Below are positions 43,984-52,819 of a stretch of 64,000 nucleotides of DNA, piece after piece. The notes under the pieces were generated by a model that saw nothing but the letters and a program-made list of their open reading frames with translations, did no database searches and was not told the origin of the DNA. This DNA is from Desulforegula conservatrix Mb1Pa. Lineage in GTDB: Bacteria > Desulfobacterota > Desulfobacteria > Desulfobacterales > Desulforegulaceae. The stretch covers positions 144,091 to 208,090 of the forward strand of contig NZ_AUEY01000001.1 of the NCBI RefSeq assembly GCF_000426225.1, read 5' to 3'. The first letter of the stretch is position 1. Each line of letters begins with the position of its first letter. The position numbers and the translations under genes were made by a program.

Positions 43984-44202
43984 GAATCTCTCCTCCATAT
44001 ATATCTGCAAAATTTTTCGAAATGAAAAGGCACGCAATGATAATCCTAAAGATGTAATCTTGATAAGATTATCCATATCTGTTAGGGTTCATAACTATAG
44101 TTCCTAAGTCTCAATCAAGGCAACTTTAGAAACGATAACAGCAGAGAAGCAACTTCTTCTTTTTTGTCCCTCCTGCCGCAAATAGAGGCCAATGGTGAAA
44201 AA

Positions 44203-44664
44203 ATGAGAGCCGAAATAATCAATCCGTTTATCAGCGCAACAATCGAAGTGCTTAAATCCATGGCTTATACCGATTCAATCCCGGGAAAGCCTTTTCTTAA
44301 AAACGACTACTCGGCGACTGGTGATGTAACAAGTATTGTTGGTATAACCGGTGAACCGGATGCAACATTTTCAATCACATTTGATTCGGAAAGCATACTT
44401 TGTATTGTATCAAAAATGTTCGGGGAAACCCTGACCGAACTCACCCAGGAAGTTGCTGACGCGACTGGTGAAATTGTCAATATGATTTCTGGCAAGGCCC
44501 GCCGGGAAATGGACAAAAAAGGAATTCACTATGATGGAGCTATTCCAACCATAATAACAGGTCAGGGACATGAGATCAAACATATATCAGAAGGCCCTGT
44601 CATTGCAATTCCTTTTCAAGCTGAAAAAGGCTCTTTCACAATGGAAATTTGTTTCAAAAGCTAA
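44203..44664 (+). CDS. cheX: CheX-type CheY-P phosphatase family protein
   Basis: 153 aa from ATG 44203; a TTG at 44164 is an alternative. The CheX/CheC signature ExxN is present as E90-I-V-N93 in ATGEIVNMISGKARRE. GDVTSIVGITG and the C-terminal VIAIPFQAEKGSFTMEI fit CheX. It dephosphorylates CheY-P or a related receiver. It is alone, without che operon neighbours; a methyltransferase gene follows after about 140 bp. Confidence 0.85.
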   Translation: MRAEIINPFISATIEVLKSMAYTDSIPGKPFLKNDYSATGDVTSIVGITGEPDATFSITFDSESILCIVSKMFGETLTELTQEVADATGEIVNMISGKARREMDKKGIHYDGAIPTIITGQGHEIKHISEGPVIAIPFQAEKGSFTMEICFKS

Positions 44665-44802
44665 AATCACCGCAATCATGACCACATTAAGCTCCCGCTT
44701 TTTTACAGGAAACACAAAACTCTATATTGCACTATCCCTCCGTTTTTGTCATAAAATAAGGCCACATTTGATCCTGATAACATCAAACAAAGTGGTATAA
44801 AA

Positions 44803-46032
44803 ATGGCAGATTTCTTATCTATCACAAGTAGCAAAATTGATTTTTTTTTTGAAGAAATGGGAATAAGCAAGGGGCTGAGTCCTCACAGCCATGAATTCTG
44901 GGAAGATCTCTGGAATGGAATCAAGAATAAAGGAATAGATCCTGCAGAAATCCTTGATATTTACCATCCCATGTCCCCTGAAATTGCAAGCCTATATTTC
45001 ATGGACGAAGAAACGGGCAAAAAATTTCTGTCAGCAGACATAGACAGATTCGAAATGCTTATAAAAACAATAGAAACCCATGAAGCCTTCGATTCCAAGC
45101 CCGGCAGAATAATAGAAATCGGGGGCGGCCCAGGCATTATTTCATTGTGGCTGGCATCCAAATTCAAAGACTCGGAATGTATAGTCTATGACATTTCCGA
45201 AAACGCCTTAAACCTTGGCAGACATCTGGCATCAAGGCTTAACATAAATAATATAGAATTCGTAAAAGCAAGCTACAGAGATCTTGCAATAATGAAAAGC
45301 CCGCGCAAAGCGGATCTTATTTTAGGTCTGAGCGCTCTTTTCCTTAAAATCATACCGGAAAACACAGCAGAACATTTTTCAGCAGACCTGGATCCTTTTT
45401 CATTTTCTAGTCCGGCAAGGGAAATGGCCGACGATTTTGTGAAGGCCTGCGCCAATATTCTAAGTGATAAAGGGACTCTTTATTTTTCACAGGGAGCTTT
45501 CAATGATCTGGGGCTTCTAACCTTTTTCAGTCTGCTAAGAAAAAACAGACTTGGCCTTGATTGGCAGCTAACAAAAGCGATTGGTGAAGGTGAAGGGACC
45601 GAATTCTCTTTCAAGGAAATACACATTTTTGCAAAACCCGGCCTTGCATCCATTTTCAAAAACGCGAGGGAAGACCTCAGAACATTCCTGTTCGCCGGGA
45701 AAAGGCAGCGGACACAGGCTCAGGATTTTATAAGCCATGCAGACTTTGAAACATATATAAGCCTGCTTTCCGAGGGCACAAAAATTGCCGAGATAATAAC
45801 AAAAAACAATAATAATACTTTTGAAAAATTCATGATATTCTGCAAAGCAGGTCTCCTCGGTTTCTTCTCAACTTCAAGCGAAGGCAGAAGATCCGGATTT
45901 ACAGGGGCCGCCGCAGACTTTAAGCATGCAGCAGACAGGCTCAAATCCGCCATAGACAAATACAGACAAAATAAGATAGAAATCATATCCGAATACTGGA
46001 ATCCTGAATATGAAAAGTTGGATTCATTTTAA
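44803..46032 (+). CDS. SAM-dependent methyltransferase-like protein
   Basis: 409 aa. Motif I RIIEIGGGPGIISLWLA (about residues 100-116), then ECIVYDISENALNLG. The N-terminal 90 residues and the C-terminal 170 residues are helical and not assigned. Between them lies the usual methyltransferase core with DLILGLSALFL. Substrate unknown. Codons 14-16 lie in a run of ten T (44841-44850), a possible slippage site. No membrane segment. Likely its own unit between cheX and the GIDE gene. Confidence 0.7.
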   Translation: MADFLSITSSKIDFFFEEMGISKGLSPHSHEFWEDLWNGIKNKGIDPAEILDIYHPMSPEIASLYFMDEETGKKFLSADIDRFEMLIKTIETHEAFDSKPGRIIEIGGGPGIISLWLASKFKDSECIVYDISENALNLGRHLASRLNINNIEFVKASYRDLAIMKSPRKADLILGLSALFLKIIPENTAEHFSADLDPFSFSSPAREMADDFVKACANILSDKGTLYFSQGAFNDLGLLTFFSLLRKNRLGLDWQLTKAIGEGEGTEFSFKEIHIFAKPGLASIFKNAREDLRTFLFAGKRQRTQAQDFISHADFETYISLLSEGTKIAEIITKNNNNTFEKFMIFCKAGLLGFFSTSSEGRRSGFTGAAADFKHAADRLKSAIDKYRQNKIEIISEYWNPEYEKLDSF

Positions 46033-46142
46033 GTTATAACAGACAACACCTGTAAAAAGAACTCGCCTTATATAGGGTATGCAATATCAATGGCGCTTCG
46101 GCACAAACGTCACTATGCCGGAGAGCATAAGCAATCTGATAA

Positions 46143-48218
46143 TTGCCCATTATAATATCTGACAAAAACGAAGAAAATTTGGCAACATACGTGGCCAAAA
46201 CTTCAAATCAGCATAAATTGGGGAAAACCAAATTGAGCCGCCAAGAAAGTGATTATCACCTAATTATAAAACAATCAGTTCTCCTTGCTGACGATTTGAA
46301 AAGTCTGTCAGGCACCCTGTTCTGGGAAAGCGGGATTGATGCGAATCAGTCTGCCCAGACAATTACCGGCTCAAGTTTTGCAACCCTCCAGAAAGGAATC
46401 CGGCAAAAACTTGAAAAGGCTGCCGTCGTTCTTGATCAGTCAAAGATTCAGAACTGGCTGATGCCCGAGGCCAGAACAATAAGATACGTGCCAAAAAAAA
46501 TCACGGGTTATTCAATTGATCCGTCGGGAATCCACTTTATTACCCAGACAAGAGAGATTGGCATTGAAAACAATGACCAGATTCATATTTTCATAGGGGA
46601 TATAAAGGGAGAGGCAGTAATTCAAATAAAAGAGGACGCAGGGAAAAAAGCGGCGCTTGAGCAGGATAAGCCATCCCAGGCAATAATACGAAGGAATAGA
46701 TACAAGAAACTTATAGCCAATAATGCCATCGCGGATATCTATATTTTCTCCCCTGAGGGTCAATTCAAGGGATCCGCAAGAATATCTCCGGCTGGAGGGA
46801 TTTCTCCGTCAGGCGACAAAAAACCCGAGGCCTCTGAAAAGCTTCATGAGATAATATCTGCAATAAGAGAAAAAGCAGGCAGACTAATTCTGAATATGGA
46901 ATTTGGTTTTGCGAGGATTTCCGGAGCATATCCATCATACGGCAGCGGGAACGATGAAATAATAGAAAACACTGACAAACTCACAAAGCTTGGCAATTTG
47001 TTTGTCACCATGGACCAGCTAAAGCCTTTCCCTGACATGAAAAAAGACCTCGCTTTCTTGTCCGAGTCCTATGCTTTCATATCAGCGCCCCCCCCCCCAA
47101 TACCAGACCCTGCGGAAAATATCGAAGCAAAATCTTTTGAAACGCCAAATGCGGCAAAAAGCTCCGCGCCTTCTGAAGATCCATTTGCATGGAGTAACTC
47201 GGGCCATCTGCCGCCACCTCCTGATGAACCTACAAGAAACCTTGACAAAAAGGCTCTTGCAATCGTGGCATTCATAGGTCTGTATATTTTTTTCATGCTT
47301 GCCGCCAAAACGGGGAAATCCGGTTTTGCTGCCGGTATCATGGACTCATTAATAAAATATTGCGTGGAAACAGGGCTCATATTTGCGGTTGCTTCTGTTT
47401 TTCTTCTATGGTTCGGTTTCAGATATATAACAAACAAAAGGCTGATTGAGAATATTCCAACAAGCAGGGCAAGATCAGTTACAATGGGAATGTCCGAACT
47501 TAAAGGAAAAGCCGTAAGAAAGTACAACCTTGTTTCACCGATCAGCCTTGCGCCTTGCGTGTATTACAGCATTGAAAAATTCAAGAAAAACTCCAAAGGA
47601 GCATGGACAAGATATGCTTCTGAAACAAGGAGCTCTGTCCCTTTTTACCTGGAAGATGAAACAGGAAGAATTCTTATTCACCCGGACGGCGCATCTCTTT
47701 ATGGAATCAGAAAAGATGAATATCAGAGCATGTTCATGATGATGGGTATCGGTAATGCCACAAGCATGCCAATCCCCCCTGGCGAAAAATGGACTGAACA
47801 GATAATAGCAGAAAACAGTCCTATTTATGTTCTTGGATTTGTTTCTCCGGTGGCAAAAGGGGCTGACAGCTTAAAGGACAGGCTGCTTGAAAAGCTGAGA
47901 GACCTTAAACAGGACAAATCATCTTTGATGACATATGATGCAAATGGAGATGGCAAAATAAGTCCTGAAGAATGGGACATTGCACGAGGAGAGATGGAAG
48001 AAGAGGTGTTAAAGGACACCCTTGACGGTAAGCACCATGGAGTAGAAGCCGCAGACTCCATAGTCCTTTCAAAGCCAAAAACCCCGGGAATGCCAATGAT
48101 CATAGCTCCGACCAGAATGGAGGACAAGATAACCAAACGTTTCACCATGCTTGGAGTAGCGTCTTTTGCCGGAGCAGTTGTATTTGCGGTAACTGCAATT
48201 ATTTATGGCATCATGTAA
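46143..48218 (+). CDS. GIDE-domain membrane protein with EF-hand
   Basis: Up to 691 aa if translation starts at TTG 46143; no in-frame ATG lies in the first 100 codons and the true start is open (TTG 46179 is another choice). The N-terminal half is unassigned. Two TM helices (about 375-392 and 415-435) precede a GIDE-type domain (about 445-575; SELKGKAV, PCVYYSIEKF, VPFYLEDETGRILIHPDGA). A canonical EF-hand loop DANGDGKISPEE follows at about 599, and a C-terminal TM ends the protein. GIDE domains are known from the mitochondrial ligase MUL1 and, in bacteria, occur next to LemA, as here. A C11 tract lies at 47088. Confidence 0.75.
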   Translation: MPIIISDKNEENLATYVAKTSNQHKLGKTKLSRQESDYHLIIKQSVLLADDLKSLSGTLFWESGIDANQSAQTITGSSFATLQKGIRQKLEKAAVVLDQSKIQNWLMPEARTIRYVPKKITGYSIDPSGIHFITQTREIGIENNDQIHIFIGDIKGEAVIQIKEDAGKKAALEQDKPSQAIIRRNRYKKLIANNAIADIYIFSPEGQFKGSARISPAGGISPSGDKKPEASEKLHEIISAIREKAGRLILNMEFGFARISGAYPSYGSGNDEIIENTDKLTKLGNLFVTMDQLKPFPDMKKDLAFLSESYAFISAPPPPIPDPAENIEAKSFETPNAAKSSAPSEDPFAWSNSGHLPPPPDEPTRNLDKKALAIVAFIGLYIFFMLAAKTGKSGFAAGIMDSLIKYCVETGLIFAVASVFLLWFGFRYITNKRLIENIPTSRARSVTMGMSELKGKAVRKYNLVSPISLAPCVYYSIEKFKKNSKGAWTRYASETRSSVPFYLEDETGRILIHPDGASLYGIRKDEYQSMFMMMGIGNATSMPIPPGEKWTEQIIAENSPIYVLGFVSPVAKGADSLKDRLLEKLRDLKQDKSSLMTYDANGDGKISPEEWDIARGEMEEEVLKDTLDGKHHGVEAADSIVLSKPKTPGMPMIIAPTRMEDKITKRFTMLGVASFAGAVVFAVTAIIYGIM
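47088..47098 (+). repeat. Poly-C tract (11 C) inside the GIDE gene
   Basis: GCG followed by eleven C then AATACC, encoding Ala-Pro-Pro-Pro-Pro-Ile. A one-base change in length would frameshift the protein before its TM helices, GIDE domain and EF-hand. Confidence 0.9.
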
Positions 48219-48349
48219 AGCCATATAGCCGTACTTATTAATTCTGACTTTTTAAGTCAGCTCATTAATTTTTAAAACCATATCACTGCTCAATTTGCTA
48301 TTTGTTTCATCCTTGACTCCAGACTTTTTGAGGTTTTAACAAGCTTAGA

Positions 48350-48402
48350 TCCAAAACTATAAGTCTTTGCGGAACTTTTTTTCAAAAGCGGCGTGCCTGA
48401 GA
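48350..48402 (+). repeat. Dispersed repeat C copy 2
   Basis: CCAAAACTATAAGTCTTTGC and CGGAACTTTTTTTCAAAAGCG match 11758-11815 with a few changes. It lies in the 266-bp gap between the GIDE gene and lemA. The lemA ribosome site is at the end of this gap. Confidence 0.45.
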
Positions 48403-48484
48403 CAAAAAAAGAATAGAGACTTTGCCGAATAATATCCTCAAAACTTTTGGCTTTTTTATCAAACACCAACCTTAGGAGGCGAAA

Positions 48485-49069
48485 ATGAGTCTTTCCCTTT
48501 TCTTCATGATCTTCATTCTTATGCTCCTGCTTTCATTGGCCCTGATCGGCGGCTACGGAGTAGTCGTATACAACAGCATAGTCATGCTTAAAAACAATAT
48601 AGACAAGACCTGGAGCAATATTGATGTTCTTCTCAAGCAGAGATATGATGAAATCCCTAAACTTGTAGGTGTTTGCGAAGGCTATATGAAACATGAGCGC
48701 GAGACCCTGGAGGCAGTTATCAAAGCCCGGTCCATGCATGGCTCCGCGACAAACGATACTGAAAAGCTGAACGCCGAAAACGCCATATCAAGCGCACTGA
48801 AATCCCTTTTCGCGGTCATTGAAAGCTATCCTGACCTTAAGGCAAATGAGTCTTTCAGAAGACTTGGCGCAAGAATAACCGAAATTGAAGACCAGATTGC
48901 GGACAGGAGGGAAATGTATAATGAGTCCGTAAACATATACAACATCAGAATTGAACAGTTCCCGGACATCCTTGTGGCGAGGCTGTTCAATTTCCTCAGA
49001 CGCACGCTGTGGGAGATTGAGCCAGAACACAGAAAAGATGTTTCAGTGAATTTCACCGGACAGAAATAA
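48485..49069 (+). CDS. lemA: LemA family protein
   Basis: 194 aa. One N-terminal TM helix (about 7-30), then the extracytoplasmic or cytoplasmic helical LemA domain with YNSIVMLKNNIDKTWSNIDV, LLKQRYDEIPKLV, AVIESYPDLKANESFRRL and YNESVNIYNIRIEQFPD. LemA function is not settled; it is a membrane-anchored four-helix protein found with GIDE or TPM-domain proteins. AGGAGG lies 6 nt before the ATG. It is 266 bp downstream of the GIDE gene and probably functions with it. Confidence 0.95.
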   Translation: MSLSLFFMIFILMLLLSLALIGGYGVVVYNSIVMLKNNIDKTWSNIDVLLKQRYDEIPKLVGVCEGYMKHERETLEAVIKARSMHGSATNDTEKLNAENAISSALKSLFAVIESYPDLKANESFRRLGARITEIEDQIADRREMYNESVNIYNIRIEQFPDILVARLFNFLRRTLWEIEPEHRKDVSVNFTGQK

Positions 49070-49097
49070 GTTATCCGGTCTTACAGCCACAGCTTAA

Positions 49098-49240
49098 ATG
49101 TACCTCTGAAAATTAGAATTTTTGATGTGTAAGCAAGGACGCGGCGAACGGAAAACCGGAGTTTATGCGGTTATAAATGAGGATTATAATACTACGCTGA
49201 CGCAGCTAACGCGGAAAAAAGCAATTTTTATGGGTGGCCT
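49098..49240 (-). repeat. Dispersed repeat family B copy (reverse)
   Basis: The reverse complement of the 6710 element in outline: TACCTCTGAAAATTAGAA at one end, TATAAATGAGGATTATAAT inside, AAGCAATTTTTATGGGTGG at the other. It lies in the 371-bp gap between lemA and cheD; the rest of that gap is AT-rich without a gene. Confidence 0.65.
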
Positions 49241-49248
49241 TATAATAA

Positions 49249-49271
49249 ACGGGGCTACGAAATAGCCCCGT
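49249..49271 (+). terminator. Hairpin downstream of lemA
   Basis: ACGGGGCTA (49249-49257) with TAGCCCCGT (49263-49271), loop CGAAA. No T-run follows, so a factor-dependent or weak terminator. Confidence 0.45.
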
Positions 49272-49440
49272 ATTCCCAATAATCATTAAACACCTCAAAT
49301 TCATGCTGTTTTTAAAATAAATGAACCACCAATAAAGATGAATAATCTATACCCGCACAAATTTTCGTACCTTCTTGACTACTTAATTTTTCTTTGATTT
49401 GTATAGCAACAATGGCACATATATTACCTCTAAAAGCGGA

Positions 49441-49971
49441 ATGATTCTGGAGAAGGTTTTGGACAAAGACAAAGAGACTGTAAAACAGCCGGGGTATTTT
49501 CTCAAGCCCGGTTTTATTTACCTTCCAATAATTCCGACCATAATTTCAACGGTTTTGGGATCATGTGTATCAGTGTGTCTCTTTGATCAAAAAATCAAAA
49601 GGGGAGGCATGAATCATTTCAGAATGCCCAAATCTCCGGGCAATGAAAAAAATACGGCCATTTATGGTGACGTGGCCACAAAAACACTGATAAGGATGAT
49701 GCTGGCAGAAGGCTCAAAGGTACAAAACCTCGAAGCACAGATTATTGGCGGCGCAATGAATCACGACTTGACATCGGCTGACATCGGCAGAGAAAACATT
49801 CACATTGCGTCAGCCATACTTAAAAAGGCTGGCGTACGAATCGTTTCAGAAGACTCAGGAGGCACAAAAGGAAGAAAAATAATATTCGACACCTCAACAA
49901 ATACAACGGCAGTGATCAAGGTAGACAAATTAAGACTTGCAGACTGGTATCCGTATCATGAAGAACGATAG
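49441..49971 (+). CDS. cheD: CheD family receptor glutamine deamidase
   Basis: 176 aa from ATG 49441; a TTG at 49399 is possible, but neither has a strong ribosome site. The catalytic pair is clear: Cys42 in STVLGSCVSVCLFD and His59 in GGMNHFRMP, 17 residues apart as in Thermotoga CheD. GAQIIGGAMNHDL-like and GRKIIFD motifs follow. CheD deamidates glutamines in chemoreceptors such as the MCP at 31720 and, with CheC, tunes adaptation. It is outside any che operon, converging with the hybrid kinase 6 bp away. Confidence 0.9.
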   Translation: MILEKVLDKDKETVKQPGYFLKPGFIYLPIIPTIISTVLGSCVSVCLFDQKIKRGGMNHFRMPKSPGNEKNTAIYGDVATKTLIRMMLAEGSKVQNLEAQIIGGAMNHDLTSADIGRENIHIASAILKKAGVRIVSEDSGGTKGRKIIFDTSTNTTAVIKVDKLRLADWYPYHEER

Positions 49972-49977
49972 GAACAA

Positions 49978-52800
49978 TCAGTTATCGAGGGTATTTCTGA
50001 CAGCAGAAACAAGCTCCGCAATTGTAAATGGTTTCGTTATTATCCTGTCCCCCTTACCAATCAATCCCTGGCCAGACAGGACATCTTCACCATAACCGGT
50101 CATATAGACAACCTTTAATCCTGGCTTCAGCTTTCTTGCCTGCTCATAAAATTCCTTGCCGCTCATTTCAGGCATAACTACATCAGTCAGCATAAGATGA
50201 ATGTCCGACTGGTATGATTCAACCAGATCAAGCCCCTTTTCAGATGAATCCGCAACCATGACATTAAAACCATGTCTCCTAAGAACGTGTTCGACAAAAA
50301 ATCTTACCATTTCATTGTCTTCAACAAGAACAACAACCTCTGTGCCGCATACAGAATCCATCGTATCATTAACTGAGCTGGCGCGGCCGTGAAAACCTTC
50401 AGAAACCGGCAGAAAAATCCTGAATGAGCTACCCCTTCCGGCTTCACTATTTACTTCAATCATACCATTATGCTGATTTACAATGCCATAAACAGACGCA
50501 AGACCAAGTCCGGTACCATGTCCCACATTCTTGGTCGTGAAAAAAGGCTCGAAGATATGATCCAGAACCTCAGATCGCATACCACATCCTGAATCACGAA
50601 TCTCAAGCAACGCATAATTACCGGATTTGAGAATTTTCCCCTCTGCATCAAGAACTTTTTTATCTAAAAAAACCATGGCTGTCGAAATACTTAAGACACC
50701 GCCCGAAGACATGGCGTCCTGGGCATTAAGAGCAAGATTCAGCAAAATCTGTTCAACCTGTCCCCTGTCCACCATTATGTTTATTGGGTAATCAGAAAGA
50801 GTGAAATCCACCCGGATGTTTTCCATTATTACATGCCTCAGCATTCTCTCCATTCTTGAAATTATATAATTAAGATCTTCTGTCATTAGTTCAAGAACCT
50901 GCTTCCTGCTGAAAGCGAGGAGATCCTTGACAAGATCCTTGGCACGCTCGGCAGCTTTTTTTATTTCAAAAACTCCGTTTTGGATATCAGGGTTATCAGG
51001 AAAATCACATATCAGCAGCTCTGAATAACCAAGTATGGGTGAAAGCATATTGTTGAGATCATGGGCCACTCCTCCGGCAAGCTGGCCAATGGCTTCAATT
51101 TTTTGAGTCTGTCTGATCTGGAGTTCCAGACGTTCCTTTTCTTCGGCAAAGAATTTTCGTTCCCTCTCCTTCTGAACCGTTTTCATATGAGATTCAATCA
51201 CAGGGGCGAGATGAGAACTTAAAGCCTTGAGAATGTTTCTGTCTTCTCTCCCAAAGTCCGAAGAACTGTTAGCAATTACGACAAGTGCAATGGTGGAATT
51301 TTTAAAAATGATGGGTACTGATATTGCATTTTCAACTCTTATATGACCATCCGGGAATTCAAGTTCACCGTTTTTAAAAAGAATCTTTTTCTCAGATATT
51401 GACTGGGCGCAGAGATTGAAACCAGACCATATTTTCCCGTTGATCTTGCATACTTCAAAAATATCGTTTGGCACTGTGGAAAGAAAAACAGGAGTGTCGG
51501 GATTCTCGAAATAAGCTATAAAGCCGATCTGGCTCCTGAAGGAATCAAGTAGAAAACCAAGCACATCATTGAAAATTCTTTCTGGCTCACTGACAAGAAA
51601 TATGGAAGATATTTTACTGATCATCCTTAGTATTGTTTCGGACCTTTTATTCCTTGTAATATCACGGCCAATGCAATTGTAGCCAATGAGTTCGCCTTTG
51701 TCCGAAAAGGCCGGGGTTATCCTTGTATTGATCCATCTCCAGGATCCGTTTTTGTGCATTGACCTGAATTCAATATCCCTGAGTACAAAATTTACGGGCC
51801 TTTTTTCAATTGTGCTCAGTATAGTCTTAAGATCATCTGCATCCATGATTTTCTGCCAGAGCTTGGGATCCGCCGAAAATTCTTCGTTAGTGTAGCCTGA
51901 AAAATTAAAGCAAGCGGGATTGTAACAATTAATATTCCCGTCCAAAGATAAAAAATAAACGGCATCATCTACATTTGACATGAAAGTCTGGAGACGTTCC
52001 TCTGCGGAACGTTTTGCGGCCTGCATAAGCCTTGCTTCCGAGACATCATGCATCAGGCCGAAAACATGGATAATATGCCCATCTTTATCCCTTACCGTGT
52101 CGGCCCTCATCCAAAGCCTGAACAGAGAATCTTCGGAGCCAATCGCATCAAATTCTCCCTGCCAGCCGTCACCTTTCATAAGGGTCGGCATAATCTCATT
52201 CCTGACAATTTCTGCTGATTTAATCGGAAGGCTTTCAATGAAATTGGAATTAACAGCTCTTGACCTTGGGATACCAAACAGCTTTTGATGGGCCGCGTTA
52301 GTGTAAATGATTCTGCCGTCAGATTTGCCAACTGCTATTGCTTCACTTGAGGACTCAATTATTGTTTTGAAAAGCTTCAGCTCTTCTTCGGATCTTTTAC
52401 GTTCTGAGATTTCGGAGAATATACATGCAAAATAGCCTTTTTGTGGAGAATACGCAGTAACTTGAAACCAGGCATTCAAGGATTCCGTATAGTGTTCGAA
52501 GGAAACCGGTTCTCCTGTAAAAGCGACTTTCCCATAAGTTTCAATCCAGAATGGTTCAATTCCTGGAAATACTGTTTTTACAGATCTGCCGACTATTTCG
52601 TCAGCTTTCTGTCCGGTGAGGTTTTCAAATGCGGAATTCACATACAGAAAGACATAATCACAAGGCCTGCCGACATGATCGCAGACTATTTCATGCAGGG
52701 AAAAACCCTGCTTCATTGAAGTGATTAGCTTTTCAAAATCCAGGCTCAAACAAGGGCCTTTAGTCCCGGTTGAGTCTTCATTAGTCTTTGCAGAAGTCAT
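49978..52800 (-). CDS. Hybrid histidine kinase, PAS-PAS-PAS-GAF-HisKA-HATPase-REC
   Basis: 940 aa, no TM helix, so cytoplasmic. Three PAS domains (about 25-135, 140-265, 275-390) are followed by a GAF-like domain (about 400-545), HisKA with His580 in GGVAHDLNNML, HATPase (NLALNAQDAM; DSGCGM; GHGTGLGL) and a C-terminal receiver (about 825-940) with acceptor Asp in LTDVVMPEMSG. It belongs to the HDxNN kinase group, typical of delta-proteobacteria. Its receiver lacks an output domain, so it needs an HPt or regulates its own kinase. ubiB lies just upstream (20 bp) on the same strand, possibly co-transcribed. Confidence 0.92.
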   Translation of the reverse strand: MTSAKTNEDSTGTKGPCLSLDFEKLITSMKQGFSLHEIVCDHVGRPCDYVFLYVNSAFENLTGQKADEIVGRSVKTVFPGIEPFWIETYGKVAFTGEPVSFEHYTESLNAWFQVTAYSPQKGYFACIFSEISERKRSEEELKLFKTIIESSSEAIAVGKSDGRIIYTNAAHQKLFGIPRSRAVNSNFIESLPIKSAEIVRNEIMPTLMKGDGWQGEFDAIGSEDSLFRLWMRADTVRDKDGHIIHVFGLMHDVSEARLMQAAKRSAEERLQTFMSNVDDAVYFLSLDGNINCYNPACFNFSGYTNEEFSADPKLWQKIMDADDLKTILSTIEKRPVNFVLRDIEFRSMHKNGSWRWINTRITPAFSDKGELIGYNCIGRDITRNKRSETILRMISKISSIFLVSEPERIFNDVLGFLLDSFRSQIGFIAYFENPDTPVFLSTVPNDIFEVCKINGKIWSGFNLCAQSISEKKILFKNGELEFPDGHIRVENAISVPIIFKNSTIALVVIANSSSDFGREDRNILKALSSHLAPVIESHMKTVQKERERKFFAEEKERLELQIRQTQKIEAIGQLAGGVAHDLNNMLSPILGYSELLICDFPDNPDIQNGVFEIKKAAERAKDLVKDLLAFSRKQVLELMTEDLNYIISRMERMLRHVIMENIRVDFTLSDYPINIMVDRGQVEQILLNLALNAQDAMSSGGVLSISTAMVFLDKKVLDAEGKILKSGNYALLEIRDSGCGMRSEVLDHIFEPFFTTKNVGHGTGLGLASVYGIVNQHNGMIEVNSEAGRGSSFRIFLPVSEGFHGRASSVNDTMDSVCGTEVVVLVEDNEMVRFFVEHVLRRHGFNVMVADSSEKGLDLVESYQSDIHLMLTDVVMPEMSGKEFYEQARKLKPGLKVVYMTGYGEDVLSGQGLIGKGDRIITKPFTIAELVSAVRNTLDN

Positions 52801-52819
52801 GGCAGGCTTGCTCCAGTGT

